Made by a program: the position numbers and the translations under genes
Shown here: positions 44,864-53,895 of the stretch, in pieces
How the letters are laid out: each line of letters opens with the position of its first letter
Numbering within the stretch: the first letter of the stretch is position 1
Notes under the pieces: model-generated
The model's database searches: none
The model's input: only the letters and a program-made list of their open reading frames with translations
What the model was told of the DNA's origin: nothing
Origin: DAIDHZ01 sp035480255
GTDB taxonomy: Bacteria; Chlamydiota; Chlamydiia; Chlamydiales; SM23-39
NCBI GenBank assembly: GCA_964630875.1
Contig: CAZVXF010000010.1
Coordinates: 1 to 56,357 of the forward strand
Direction: 5' to 3'
DNA: 56,357 bases

Positions 44864-44911
44864 GTGAACTATGATCAGGGATCAATATCTATCATTATAC
44901 TTCCGGATTAA
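44864..44911 (+). CDS. possible 15-residue leader peptide
   Basis: GTG 44864 follows an unusually strong ribosome binding site GGGAGGAG with five-base spacing and opens a frame of 15 codons ending TAA at 44911. It sits in the otherwise empty, very AT-rich 44700-44979 region, about 70 bp before the repeat-rich ORF at 44980. It may be a leader peptide or a chance match. Confidence 0.25.
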   Translation: MNYDQGSISIIILPD

Positions 44912-44979
44912 AATTATTTTTTAATATACATTAAACAACCAATTTAGTTACAATCATAGATCAAAATAAATGGATTATT

Positions 44980-45729
44980 ATGACAACTCCAACAAGACCA
45001 GCATCCCCTAACACACTTCAACCAGTTACTGTAGACGCGTGGCAGAGACGTGCGGTGGAATGCGCGAACAACCCCAACAGTCGAAATATGTCTGACTATT
45101 TTTCCCAGAACCCGGCAGCCTACTACCACCAGCAGCAACCAGAATCTCCTAATACGCTTCAAACATTCATTAGAAATGGTGGTCTGAGATCTTTGATAGC
45201 ATGGGAGAGCAACCCGAACAGTCAAAATATTCGTGACTGTCATTCCCTAACAGAGGCACTCAGTCGCATCATCCAAAACTCCCAGCAGCACGCTTCCCAG
45301 AGCCAGGCAGCCTACCCTTCCCAGAAGCAACCAGCATCTCCCTCGACAAAGGCATTGCAGCGGTTCGCTAAGCCACCTTCGCTTTTAGAGACTTTGAAGG
45401 CTTGGAATGGGATGAAAAATCCAGAGGAACGGGATCGGCAGCAGCTGCGTGTTCTGATAAGTTGGCAAGAACAGGCAGCCAGCCGGCACCGGCAAGATAT
45501 CGCTGCCCTTCCGTTCCAGGCAGCCTACCACCAGCAACAACCAGCATCTCCTAATACGCCTCATCCAGATACTGGAAACGAGTGGCAGAGACGTGCGAAA
45601 GAATGGGCGAACAACCCGGACAGTCGAAAAATGTTTGACTGTGTTAGCTATCACGAAGCAATCAATCACTTCAATCAACTCTCCCAACAGGGCTCTTCCC
45701 AGAACCAGGCAGCCTACCACCACCAGTAG
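44980..45729 (+). pseudogene. Gln/Pro-rich repeat protein, frame interrupted by amber codons
   Basis: 249 residues to the first stop, with three related cassettes carrying QQQPxSPNT followed by sequence such as EWQRRAKEWANNPDSRKM. The product is hydrophilic without a membrane segment and resembles no named family. The stop at 45727-45729 is TAG in place of CAG within the third copy of the cassette (CACCAGTAGCAACC against CACCAGCAGCAACC), and the same frame continues after it, broken again by TAG at 45784, to a final TAG at 45850. A longer gene was therefore probably truncated recently, or TAG is read through. Two opposite-strand ORFs over the repeat are shadows of its composition. Confidence 0.55.
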
Positions 45730-45852
45730 CAACCAGCATCTCCAGCAACCGCGCTCGGCTGCGCCTTTTTCCCAGAGTTCTCCTAGCCGGCCTCAATGCC
45801 GCTTAATGAGGTTGTTGCTGCCGTGAGCGACCTTTTGGGGACTAAGCAATAG
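45730..45852 (+). pseudogene. decayed 3' continuation of the repeat gene
   Basis: Same frame as the upstream ORF. It encodes QPASPATALGCAFFPEFS, then TAG at 45784-45786, then a further 21 codons (PASMPLNEVVAAVSDLLGTK) to TAG at 45850-45852. QPASP matches the cassette start, so this is the original coding 3' end. Confidence 0.5.
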
Positions 45853-45976
45853 GGAATAAACCTCGAAGAATCGAAGACCACATTCTCCTATGTTAAATGT
45901 AGCGCCTTCATTTTTTTAAGTCTTTGATTATAAGTGATAAGCGGAATCTAACCTATGAAGTCGGGGGGATCTTCTC

Positions 45977-46026
45977 TATAACCAAACACCCCTAAAAACA
46001 CCGATCTACGAGGTTGTTTTGGTATA
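45977..46026. repeat. short palindromic repeat related to TIR elements A and B
   Basis: A 50-bp inverted repeat with ends TATAACCAAACA and, on the other strand, TATACCAAAACAAC. Its right arm, read in reverse, follows the order TATACC-AAAACAA-CTC-ATCGG-TTTTTA seen in elements A and B at 21104-21442. It lies in the 360-bp gene-free gap 45853-46214, in which I see nothing else. Confidence 0.5.
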
Positions 46027-46214
46027 TAACCATCTTTGTATTAGACGTTTAAGAAATCCAGTAGATAATAAGCCAATTTTCCTGATGTCCCCCTCCCCCA
46101 AAAAACAGTAATTGTGCATCTTGAACTCATGTCAAAAGACCAATTATAACCATTTCACTTCTGCTATTAACTATAATTAATTTGACTAAAATTAACTATG
46201 TTTGGAAAAAAGAC

Positions 46215-47456
46215 CTATAAATTTTTTGAGAGAGGTTTCGTCGCTATGACTTTTCCTAATTCAACGAGACATCGGGTATAGAGTTCCTTTAACACTTGAT
46301 TGCTTAGATCTGTATTAGAGGAAGCTTCTCTGATCAATTTTTTAAGCCAACGTTGATTACTAACCGATAATAAATGTTGAGCTTCTCTAGGGATCTTCCT
46401 CATAATATGCTGTAAATCAGATACGTTTGGCGTATACTTTGTATTACATAGAAATATTAATTGATAGAAACCTTTAGTGAAGTTTGAGGGAATCCCTTTT
46501 CCCATCGAAGACGTTTCGTCAGGCTGATTAAAAACCGATTGATTAAACTCTAGCTCTTCTTTCTCAGTCACAAGTTTTTTCCCAGCATCGAAGTAATCTA
46601 ACATCCCATCGATAGGAATGGTTATTGGCGATAGGTCAAAAGATGGTAAAGGAATAGAGCTTTGAAGATTCTGAGATGTTGTAAGTGCAGTATAGCTCGG
46701 AGCTTGCTCAGATGAGTCGATACTTTCAAGTATACTATCATTGAAAGAAGCTCTACTATGATCTCCAGCCAGATTAACTAACCCTAGAGTACCTATACCG
46801 ACATGATCTTCTGATCTAGACAGTATTTGGGGCCCAGTCGTTGCTTGTTGAGTCTCTACAGAGAGAGGATCAAGCTTTTTGCTAAGAAGAGTCATATATT
46901 CCATGTTTTCCATGAGCGCTATACGAATCCTACTGCCGTTAACTTGAAATCGGTTAGTCAACAAATTGTTATAAATAACAATAAAGTTATTTAGCACATT
47001 TTCGATTTCCTTTTTAAACGTATTACCTTTAGTAATTCCATTTATATCTTCATTTAACTTGCTTTGAATTGTACGAAGAGCCTCTATTTGTTCTTCACAT
47101 TTTTTGCTTAATATTTTTGTCTTGGGATCGTACGCGGGACGTAACTGGAGATGATTCAGTGAGATTTGCAGATCTTTCAGGGTCAAAAAAATCTTTTCAA
47201 AACTTCCTTGTGCGGCCATTGCAGTAGGCCCTTTACTCTGACATATCCATAGAATAATGTTGAGAGGTAGCTCCATGGCTAAACCTAAAACAACGTTAAA
47301 ACGCTCTTTGATGAACTTTAGGAGATTGAAACCTTGAGAAGAAGCAATCACCGACGGACCCACCGCATCGGTTTTTTTTGCGGTCTCAGAGGCCTTATTC
47401 TTGGGGGCTAATCGCACGTTATCGGAACTGCATAAAACGACCGGACCTATAAACAT
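46215..47456 (-). CDS. hypothetical protein, effector-like
   Basis: 413 residues from ATG 47456. AAGGA lies 7-8 bases before that ATG but directly touches the first ATG at 47465, so the second is better supported. One moderately hydrophobic stretch near residue 58 (VVLGLAMELPLNIILWIC), helical region at about 85-210 (ILSKKCEEQIEALRTIQSKLNED) and a Ser/Thr/Pro-rich middle. No named domain. Its AT-rich 5' flank on the minus strand includes TATACT-like sequence. Membrane-interacting effector is possible but unproven. Confidence 0.6.
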   Translation of the reverse strand: MFIGPVVLCSSDNVRLAPKNKASETAKKTDAVGPSVIASSQGFNLLKFIKERFNVVLGLAMELPLNIILWICQSKGPTAMAAQGSFEKIFLTLKDLQISLNHLQLRPAYDPKTKILSKKCEEQIEALRTIQSKLNEDINGITKGNTFKKEIENVLNNFIVIYNNLLTNRFQVNGSRIRIALMENMEYMTLLSKKLDPLSVETQQATTGPQILSRSEDHVGIGTLGLVNLAGDHSRASFNDSILESIDSSEQAPSYTALTTSQNLQSSIPLPSFDLSPITIPIDGMLDYFDAGKKLVTEKEELEFNQSVFNQPDETSSMGKGIPSNFTKGFYQLIFLCNTKYTPNVSDLQHIMRKIPREAQHLLSVSNQRWLKKLIREASSNTDLSNQVLKELYTRCLVELGKVIATKPLSKNL

Positions 47457-47574
47457 TATTAACATCCTTATTAATATAATAATATTATTATATCATTTTA
47501 TGCTATTAAAGCACTATAGTATAATTTTTTTTATAAAACATTTCATTTGTCTATCAGATTCTCAATAGGGAATA

Positions 47575-47790
47575 GTAAAAGGAGGCATTTGGACCCCACC
47601 TCATCAAAGAAGAGCTCCTCGAGCAGACTTCAGAAAAATTTATGAATTGATTTTTTGCGTTGGTTCAATTTGTGCAAATTGACATAACCTATTGGGTCTT
47701 CTGCAATTTGCAAAAAATTGAATCCACAGGCAAATTTAGAGCCAAATGGAGTTTTGCAATTCCCTCAAAAGGGTAAAATTGCAAGTTTTT
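47575..47790 (+). other. structured gene-free region with SD-like site and hairpin
   Basis: The 338-bp space between two minus-strand genes. AAAGGAGG at about 47578 is an excellent Shine-Dalgarno sequence on the plus strand, followed only by short frames (18 and about 30 codons). CAATTTG-TG-CAAATTG (about 47667-47684) is a perfect palindrome. At 47754-47784 TTGCAATT-CCC pairs with GGG-(TAA)-AATTGCAA and is followed by GTTTTT, a plausible plus-strand terminator although no plus-strand gene is annotated. A small RNA or decayed gene would explain it. Confidence 0.35.
47754..47790 (+). terminator. orphan plus-strand terminator-like hairpin
   Basis: TTGCAATT, CCC, loop TCAAAA, GGG, TAA, AATTGCAA and then G-TTTTT. 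The T-run is only on the plus-strand side; on the minus strand the hairpin is followed by A-runs. It lies just past the mreB stop (47804, minus strand), so it may serve mreB only weakly. Confidence 0.5.
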
Positions 47791-47803
47791 CAACTCAACA
47801 CTT

Positions 47804-48880
47804 TCAAGCTGGCTGCTTTTTCTTTTTAAACTTATCGAGATGATCTAGCGCTTTTCCTGTGCCAAGGCAGACAGCTAAAAGAGGATTTGGAGCAACAAAA
47901 ACAGGCAAGCCTGTTTCTTTAATCAGGGCTTTATCTAAACCTTTCATAAGAGCACCACCGCCAGCTAATACCATGCCACGCTCTACAAGGTCAGCAGCAA
48001 GTTCTGGGGGGCATTTTTCAAGGGTAAGTTTGACGCTCTCAATGATCTGTTGGATGGGTTCAGCAAGGCACTGACGGATTTCAACAGAGTTAATGCGTTT
48101 CGTAATTGGAAGGCCTGCCACTTGATCACGTCCTCGAACTTCCATTTCCAATTCTTGATTCCCAAGCGGATAGGCAGAACCAATGGTAATTTTGATTTCT
48201 TCGGCGGTTCTTGGCCCGATCATGAGGTTATAGGTACGTCGCATATAATTGATGATGCAATCGTCAAATTCATCCCCTGCAACGCGAAGAGAGCGGGATT
48301 CTACGATTCCACCGAGAGAAATAATCGCAATTTCTGTCGTACCACCACCAATGTCGATAATCATATTGCCAGAAGGCTCATGAACAGGTAGGTCGACGCC
48401 GAGGGCTGCTGCCATGGGTTCTTCAATCAAGATCACTTCTTGCGCACCTGCATGAAGAGCCGAATCTTCAACGGCACGCTTTTCAACACCGGTAATCCCT
48501 GAGGGCACAGCAATGAGAATGCGCGGGCGGAAGAGTGCGCGGGTAGGCGTTACACGTTTAATGAGCGCTTTTAACATTCCTTCTGCGATTTCAAAGTCAG
48601 CAATCACACCATCTTTCATTGGACGAACGGCATGAATTTTGCGCGGAGTTTTGCCAAGCATCGCTTTCGCCTTATGACCCACTGCAAGCACTTCATTGGT
48701 CAGAGAATCGACAGCAACAACTGATGGTTCAGCAAGGACAATTCCTTTCCCGCGAACATAAACAAGTGTGTTGGCTGTTCCTAAGTCAATTCCGATGTCG
48801 CTTGAAAAAATGCCTGAGATTTTATGAAATTTTCGGGCGAGAATGTTTTTTAAATCGTTGAATGTTTTTTTCGGTTGCAT
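47804..48880 (-). CDS. mreB: rod-shape-determining actin homologue MreB
   Basis: 358 residues from ATG 48880. Actin-fold motifs: IGIDLGTANTLVYV (phosphate 1), MIIDIGGGTTEIAIISLGG (phosphate 2), AGGGALMKGLD (adenosine). N-terminal residues FNDLKNILARKFHKISGIF form an extra amphipathic stretch before the fold. In chlamydiae MreB substitutes for FtsZ in division, directing peptidoglycan synthesis at the septum. Lies 11 bp downstream of the SNF2 helicase gene, an association I also recall in C. trachomatis; both should share a transcript. The upstream in-frame extension is not used by homologues. Confidence 0.96.
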   Translation of the reverse strand: MQPKKTFNDLKNILARKFHKISGIFSSDIGIDLGTANTLVYVRGKGIVLAEPSVVAVDSLTNEVLAVGHKAKAMLGKTPRKIHAVRPMKDGVIADFEIAEGMLKALIKRVTPTRALFRPRILIAVPSGITGVEKRAVEDSALHAGAQEVILIEEPMAAALGVDLPVHEPSGNMIIDIGGGTTEIAIISLGGIVESRSLRVAGDEFDDCIINYMRRTYNLMIGPRTAEEIKITIGSAYPLGNQELEMEVRGRDQVAGLPITKRINSVEIRQCLAEPIQQIIESVKLTLEKCPPELAADLVERGMVLAGGGALMKGLDKALIKETGLPVFVAPNPLLAVCLGTGKALDHLDKFKKKKQPA

Positions 48881-48891
48881 AACAAGTTCTT

Positions 48892-51800
48892 CTAAGTGTT
48901 CAAAAGTTCGAGGACGTCTTCCCAAGTTAATTTAGCAATGGCTTCATCATCGCAGCTCACCACTTTCTTGACCAATCCTTTTTTGCGTTTTTGCATTTCA
49001 AGAATTTTTTCCTCAATTGTATTGAGAGTGATTAGCTTGTAAGAAGAGACAGATTTCTTCTGACCCATTCTATAGACACGGTCTGTGGCTTGATTTTCAA
49101 CGGCTGGGTTCCACCACATGTCATAATGGATTACTGTATCAGCTCCCACCAAATTGAGTCCTGTACCGCCGGCTTTTAATGAAACTAAGAAAACCATAAT
49201 TTTTGGATTCTCATTGAACTCTTTCACAATTTCTAAGCGATTTTTTGACGTTCCATCAAGGTATGCAAAAGATATTCCCCTTTGCTCAAAGTCTTCACGC
49301 ATAATTTGGAGCATTCGTGTGTATTGGCTGAAGATGACTGTTTTGTGATTGCCTTCTACAAGTCCTTGAAGAAGCTCTAGCATCATTTCATATTTTGCAG
49401 AATCACCAATTTCTGCTTTTTCTTTAGCAAAGATGGCTGGATGGCAACAAATCTGTTTGAGTCGTGTGAGCGTTGCGAGGATATGTATTTGGACTTTATC
49501 AAAGCCTTCTTTTGCCACCAACTTCACAAGCTCATCACGCGCACTGGCTGCGTAGGACTTGTATAATTCCATTTGTGTATCTGTGAGTTGACAGTGATAA
49601 ACAATTTCATCGATTGGAGGTAGATCTTTGAGAACATCTGACTTCATCCGGCGCATAATGAAAGGAGAAATTTTTCGTCGTAAATATTCAATGTTTTGCT
49701 GCTGTATAGTACCGCTTGCACGAATGTATTTTTCCATAAATCGATCAAACGTTCCGAGGAAACCTGGCATCAGATAATCCATTAAGCTCCAGAGATCTTC
49801 CAGAGAATTCTCAATCGGTGTACCGGTTAAGATCAATCGATGCTGCGCTTGAATCATTTTGACCGATTTTGCATTGCGTGTGCCTCGATTTTTGATATGC
49901 TGCGCTTCATCTAAAATTGCGTAACTAAATGAGGATGAGCTATAGATTTCGATGTCTTTCTGCAAGAGAGTATAGGAAGTGATTACCACGTCATAATCTT
50001 GCAATTTCCCAAGCATCTTTTTTCTTTGACCGGGAATGCCATCAATCACAATCGATTTTAATTGCGGATTGAACTTATGCAATTCTTCTTTCCAGTTATA
50101 CAAAAGAGAGGTAGGACAGATGATGAGCGAGCGGGCTTCATGATTTGTTTGATGATGCTGCGTAATGGCTGAAATCGCTTGTAATGTTTTTCCAAGACCC
50201 ATGTCATCTGCCAAGATTCCATTGAGGTACATGAAACGAAGACGCTCTAGCCAGTTCACGCCCTCTTCTTGGTAAGGTCTGAGATCTGCTTTAATTTCTT
50301 TTGGGATAGGACTTGATTTGAGAGAGATCTCTCCGAGCATTTGTTTTCTGATTTCAAGGAGGCGATCGGACATCTTAAACTCAACCGGTAAACCATCAAA
50401 GGCATTTGGATCGATTGTGACCAAATTCCAAAGCGGTTTTTTTTCTGTATGATCGCTGAGCTGCTTAATCCCCAGTTCATCAAATAATTGAACAAGTTTT
50501 CCAATGCGTTCTAAATCAAGAACGAGAATTTTAGAAAAACGAGAAATTGTTTCTTTGCGCGGTTTGCCAGCATCTAATTCTAGATAGGAGCGTTTTGCTG
50601 TAATGCATTCCCAGAGCAATTCGAGTTTGATGCCTTTAAGAGCTCCATTTACTTTCAGAGTAATTTCATAGTAACCCGTGACATTTGCAGCATCTAGTTC
50701 CAATTTAAATTTCGTTTGATCGTAGAGGAACTGATCGAGTAGATTTTGCGGACATTCGAACTGAACTCTATGCTGATTGCGCGGAATAACACCCGTCATA
50801 AACTCGACAATTTTTTTCTCAGTCTTCGCAACATAGACGCCCATTTGCGCATTAAACACAAAATCCTGGAAAAGTTCTTCGATGATTTGTCTTTCTTCTA
50901 CGAGATTGCGCGCTAAAACACCATGCGATGTCACAAAAGAATTGATTTCATCAGAACTCAGTTTTGTCGGTGCAGAAGAGACCTCTTGTCCATCATAAGA
51001 AAAGAAAAGAGATGCTTCAAGTTCACCATCCAAGTATGACAAATGACACCTCGCACCCAATTTCCCTGTAAAAGGAATAGTGACAAACTTTTCAATAATG
51101 TTTGTATTCACAACTTCTGCGAAGCGTTTTAATTCCTGAAGCGCATTTTCGACAAATGTACCAAACAGAGGTTCTGGAATGGTCATATCTCGAATCGAGG
51201 AGAGGCTTAAGAGATGCGTTCTTTTAATATGCGGCGCAAATCGATAGTAAGTGTCTTGATTCAGCATTCCTGGTTTGGCACATTCAAATAAAAGAACTTC
51301 ATCTAAGTTAATCATTTGATTGTTTACAGAAAGTTGCGGCTTTAATAAAACCTTTGCTCCTGGCGGTGCGATATATTCTAATGAGAAACGGATGTTCACA
51401 CTTTGCGACGCAAATCGAAGCGGTGTTTCAAGAGAACTTAAATAAAGACATGGAAGAACTGGCATTTCTTCATCGAGTGATTTAAATCCTCGCGGCGACG
51501 AATGACTCACGGCAATTTCCTGTACGTTGGCTAAAAGAAGACCAAAGACTTCTGGATCTAATTGCGCCACTCTTTGCGCTCTTTCATTTTGCGCGACATC
51601 TTGAAAACGGGCATGGGCAAGAATTAATTGCAGTAGAGAGCTCCCTACCTCATCAAAACATTTTAAAGAAAAAAAGAGCTTCCTCCCTGCGACAAAAATA
51701 GGTTCTTCATAGCGAACCGCATCTAAAAACGCTTTCATTTGTGAAATTTGTAAGGGCTTTGAACGGAAGGGCAAACGAAGAGCCAGTTGAAATTCTACTT

Positions 51801-52374
51801 TCCCTTTTTTCTCTCCCTGCATAAGCGTTTGCGGATTAAATATGACTGCAAGCTCTGCTGTCACCAGTGTATTTTCTTCTCTGGATAAGAAAAATGGTGA
51901 GTGGGATAAAATTTCTGCAGCATCGATGTATTCTTGTAAGATTTGCTTTTGATAGCGAGCATCCTGCTTTGCTACTTCATTTGTTTCTGCTTCTTTAATC
52001 GCTTCAATGAGCTCTTTTTTCTCAGTACAATCTAGATGATCGTTACTAGAAATATCGGATTCTTTTGAATACTCGATTAAAAGAGTGTCAATTTTATCTT
52101 CTAAATAAAAAATAAGAGCTGCTAAATGTTGACAGTCATAGCGACTTGGACAATCACAATTTGTATGCGTTGCTTGAGATTCAAAACGATTGACCTCAAT
52201 TTCGCTCTCATAAGTGTTGTCAAAATTCCCCAGAATTTTGCTGATGAAACGAATCGAGCTATTATCAAGACGAATAATCTTCGCAAGCAAGATTTTTTGG
52301 CTTACAAATAGCTGTTTTCCTTCCTTCAAAATTGCAGGAGAAAAATCTTGTTTCATTTTGCGAAAATTTAGCAT
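48892..52374 (-). CDS. SWI/SNF2-family helicase with SWIM zinc finger
   Basis: 1160 residues. N-terminal SWIM motif CDCPSRYDCQHL (about 73-84) suits DNA or protein binding. A long central region (about 100-680) is of the bacterial SNF2-associated type. The helicase core carries DDMGLGKT (Walker A) near residue 724, DEAQ (motif II), LTGTPIENSL (motif III), and motifs V-VI in LVSLKAGGTGLNLVGAD...ATDRVYRMGQ. Such proteins remodel protein-DNA complexes or free stalled RNA polymerase; no helicase unwinding is expected. It lies immediately upstream of mreB. Confidence 0.93.
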   Translation of the reverse strand: MLNFRKMKQDFSPAILKEGKQLFVSQKILLAKIIRLDNSSIRFISKILGNFDNTYESEIEVNRFESQATHTNCDCPSRYDCQHLAALIFYLEDKIDTLLIEYSKESDISSNDHLDCTEKKELIEAIKEAETNEVAKQDARYQKQILQEYIDAAEILSHSPFFLSREENTLVTAELAVIFNPQTLMQGEKKGKVEFQLALRLPFRSKPLQISQMKAFLDAVRYEEPIFVAGRKLFFSLKCFDEVGSSLLQLILAHARFQDVAQNERAQRVAQLDPEVFGLLLANVQEIAVSHSSPRGFKSLDEEMPVLPCLYLSSLETPLRFASQSVNIRFSLEYIAPPGAKVLLKPQLSVNNQMINLDEVLLFECAKPGMLNQDTYYRFAPHIKRTHLLSLSSIRDMTIPEPLFGTFVENALQELKRFAEVVNTNIIEKFVTIPFTGKLGARCHLSYLDGELEASLFFSYDGQEVSSAPTKLSSDEINSFVTSHGVLARNLVEERQIIEELFQDFVFNAQMGVYVAKTEKKIVEFMTGVIPRNQHRVQFECPQNLLDQFLYDQTKFKLELDAANVTGYYEITLKVNGALKGIKLELLWECITAKRSYLELDAGKPRKETISRFSKILVLDLERIGKLVQLFDELGIKQLSDHTEKKPLWNLVTIDPNAFDGLPVEFKMSDRLLEIRKQMLGEISLKSSPIPKEIKADLRPYQEEGVNWLERLRFMYLNGILADDMGLGKTLQAISAITQHHQTNHEARSLIICPTSLLYNWKEELHKFNPQLKSIVIDGIPGQRKKMLGKLQDYDVVITSYTLLQKDIEIYSSSSFSYAILDEAQHIKNRGTRNAKSVKMIQAQHRLILTGTPIENSLEDLWSLMDYLMPGFLGTFDRFMEKYIRASGTIQQQNIEYLRRKISPFIMRRMKSDVLKDLPPIDEIVYHCQLTDTQMELYKSYAASARDELVKLVAKEGFDKVQIHILATLTRLKQICCHPAIFAKEKAEIGDSAKYEMMLELLQGLVEGNHKTVIFSQYTRMLQIMREDFEQRGISFAYLDGTSKNRLEIVKEFNENPKIMVFLVSLKAGGTGLNLVGADTVIHYDMWWNPAVENQATDRVYRMGQKKSVSSYKLITLNTIEEKILEMQKRKKGLVKKVVSCDDEAIAKLTWEDVLELLNT

Positions 52375-52588
52375 AGAACTCCGTGAAGACCTTGTTTGGT
52401 CCAGCGCCTTTTTTTTACAATTTTTTTACAAGGATAGCAACAAAAAATTTGAAAAACTTCAAAAAAATTTTCTTACTCTCAGATTCGTCTTGAGTACGAA
52501 TAAAAAATCTAATTTTTGTGGAAAAAAGTTTTCTTTTGTGATTAATCAACCCTCTGCTCAATAATATCCACTCCAAAAAGGAGAATTT

Positions 52589-53023
52589 ATGAGTTTAGAT
52601 TTGAGTACTGATTTGAGCACTTCTGGATACACCCCCGCATGTACAATTAATTCAACTGGTGTCGCATCTTTAGCGATGTTGTTTGGATTTTGTTTCGCAG
52701 TCTTTAAGGGATTAGAACATTTTTTTGGTCCTCCACAGCCTTTCGATTATCAGAAAATTAAACAAAGCGATCGCGATGATGATTCAAGAACATACACTGA
52801 AATTAAACTAACTACTCCTGACACACCCGTTTTCACACAGCAGAATTCTTCAGACATTGCAAGTTTTGTGACAGAAAATGTTTTGAGGGCTGAGGCCGTA
52901 GTCGAAGAAAAAAAAGAAGAGAAAGTTCAAATGGTCATTGAATTTGACCTTAGCGGAGAGAACGAAATTGATCTGAAAGGCGCAGAAGATTACGTCGATT
53001 ATATCAACAGACAGATTGGTTAA
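52589..53023 (+). CDS. small single-pass membrane protein
   Basis: 144 residues. One hydrophobic helix at about 23-42 (GVASLAMLFGFCFAVFKGL), a short N-terminal segment before it, and an acidic C-terminal tail with coiled-coil character (AVVEEKKEEKVQM). AAGGAG five bases before ATG 52589 is a strong ribosome binding site, suggesting good expression. Divergent from the SNF2 gene, with a 214-bp promoter region (very AT-rich) between them. A strong terminator follows. Function unknown. Confidence 0.65.
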   Translation: MSLDLSTDLSTSGYTPACTINSTGVASLAMLFGFCFAVFKGLEHFFGPPQPFDYQKIKQSDRDDDSRTYTEIKLTTPDTPVFTQQNSSDIASFVTENVLRAEAVVEEKKEEKVQMVIEFDLSGENEIDLKGAEDYVDYINRQIG

Positions 53024-53030
53024 GCCAAAT

Positions 53031-53070
53031 AGAGCATGATAGAAAAAACTATCATGCTCTTTTTATTTTT
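53031..53070 (+). terminator. strong rho-independent terminator
   Basis: AGAGCATGATAG and CTATCATGCTCT form a perfect 12-bp stem with loop AAAAAA, followed by a T-rich run. It closes the 52589 gene and lies at the 3' end of the convergent lipoprotein gene. Confidence 0.92.
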
Positions 53071-53413
53071 CTAAATCATTTTTTTGAGTGGTTTGCATTT
53101 CATAGCTATCGTAACCGAAAGGCAAAGGAGACACTTCTTTGATGCGCTTTGAGACTACGACTCCATCTTTCACTAAAATATAGTAATGTCTTTCGTTTAA
53201 GATCCGCGCGCCAACCTTAAATCTTTCAATATACTCGTATTCAACAGTACCGTCATTGAATCTACGAACAACGACAGGATCGCCAGCTTGTGCAATGAGC
53301 TCTTCTTGTGTTGCACCAACAGGGACATCGTAAAAAGCGCAAACAGAAAGAACAGGACCTCCAGATGCGCAAGCGCATAGGAAAAGGCAAAATAGATAAG
53401 CAATTTTCTTCAA
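53063..53413 (-). CDS. small lipoprotein, BamE/SmpA-like
   Basis: 116 residues. Signal peptide with a lipobox-like LCAC (MKKIAYLFCLFLCACAS), the last Cys as the lipidation site. The rest (PVGATQEELIAQAGDPVVVRRFNDGTVEYEYIERF...HYYILVKDGVVV) has the helix-helix-strand pattern of BamE/SmpA-like proteins, which hold the outer-membrane assembly machinery together. That family match is by pattern only. It overlaps the preceding gene (53410) by 4 bp and so belongs to the rodA transcript. Confidence 0.65.
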   Translation of the reverse strand: MKKIAYLFCLFLCACASGGPVLSVCAFYDVPVGATQEELIAQAGDPVVVRRFNDGTVEYEYIERFKVGARILNERHYYILVKDGVVVSKRIKEVSPLPFGYDSYEMQTTQKNDLEK

Positions 53414-53895
53414 GGCTCACCCTCGTTTTCTTGCGATTCATCAGGAGATGGAACTTCATGAGATTGTAGCCAAATACGCGCTTCAATCTGTGTGCGGAAT
53501 TGATCTGAGGTGATATATTCCCCTTTCATGATATAGCTTCCATCTTCTTGCAATTGGTAAGTCTCATAGCCTTCAAAATTGGCATTATTCCGAAACTCCC
53601 ATCCAATCGTTTTTTCATCAAAAATGCCAACTCCAACGATTTTGCCCACATTTTGGTTCTCCATATCTACGGCAAAACCTTTTGCTTGAAAATCATAGAA
53701 AGACAATTCATTGCGCATATGTTCAGATAACCCTTGGACTTGTATTTCCTGAGCGCACACAATTTTACCTTTAAAGTCAGTATTTTGAACGGACCATTTT
53801 GTGCCGAAAAAGAGCTCTTCTTCAACCATATTGAGAGTAATCTTTCCTTCGCCAAGCCAAAGACCCGGTGAAAAAATAAAAGAATGATTTTTCAT
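53410..53895 (-). CDS. conserved hypothetical protein beside rodA
   Basis: 161 residues without a signal peptide or membrane segment. Mixed beta-strand sequence (HSFIFSPGLWLGEGKITLNM, GWEFRNNANFEGYETY, DGSYIMKGEYIT), perhaps a lipocalin- or DUF1579-like barrel. The ATG 53895 overlaps the rodA stop (TGATG), so translation is coupled to rodA. The gene order rodA, this gene, lipoprotein suggests a linked envelope function (inference). Confidence 0.6.
   Translation of the reverse strand: MKNHSFIFSPGLWLGEGKITLNMVEEELFFGTKWSVQNTDFKGKIVCAQEIQVQGLSEHMRNELSFYDFQAKGFAVDMENQNVGKIVGVGIFDEKTIGWEFRNNANFEGYETYQLQEDGSYIMKGEYITSDQFRTQIEARIWLQSHEVPSPDESQENEGEP

Noticed and set aside
45385..45732. Minus-strand ORF opposite the Gln/Pro-rich repeat gene
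   Set aside because: It mirrors the repeat cassettes, has a Leu/Val/Cys composition expected from reversed Gln/Pro codons, and lacks a ribosome binding site.
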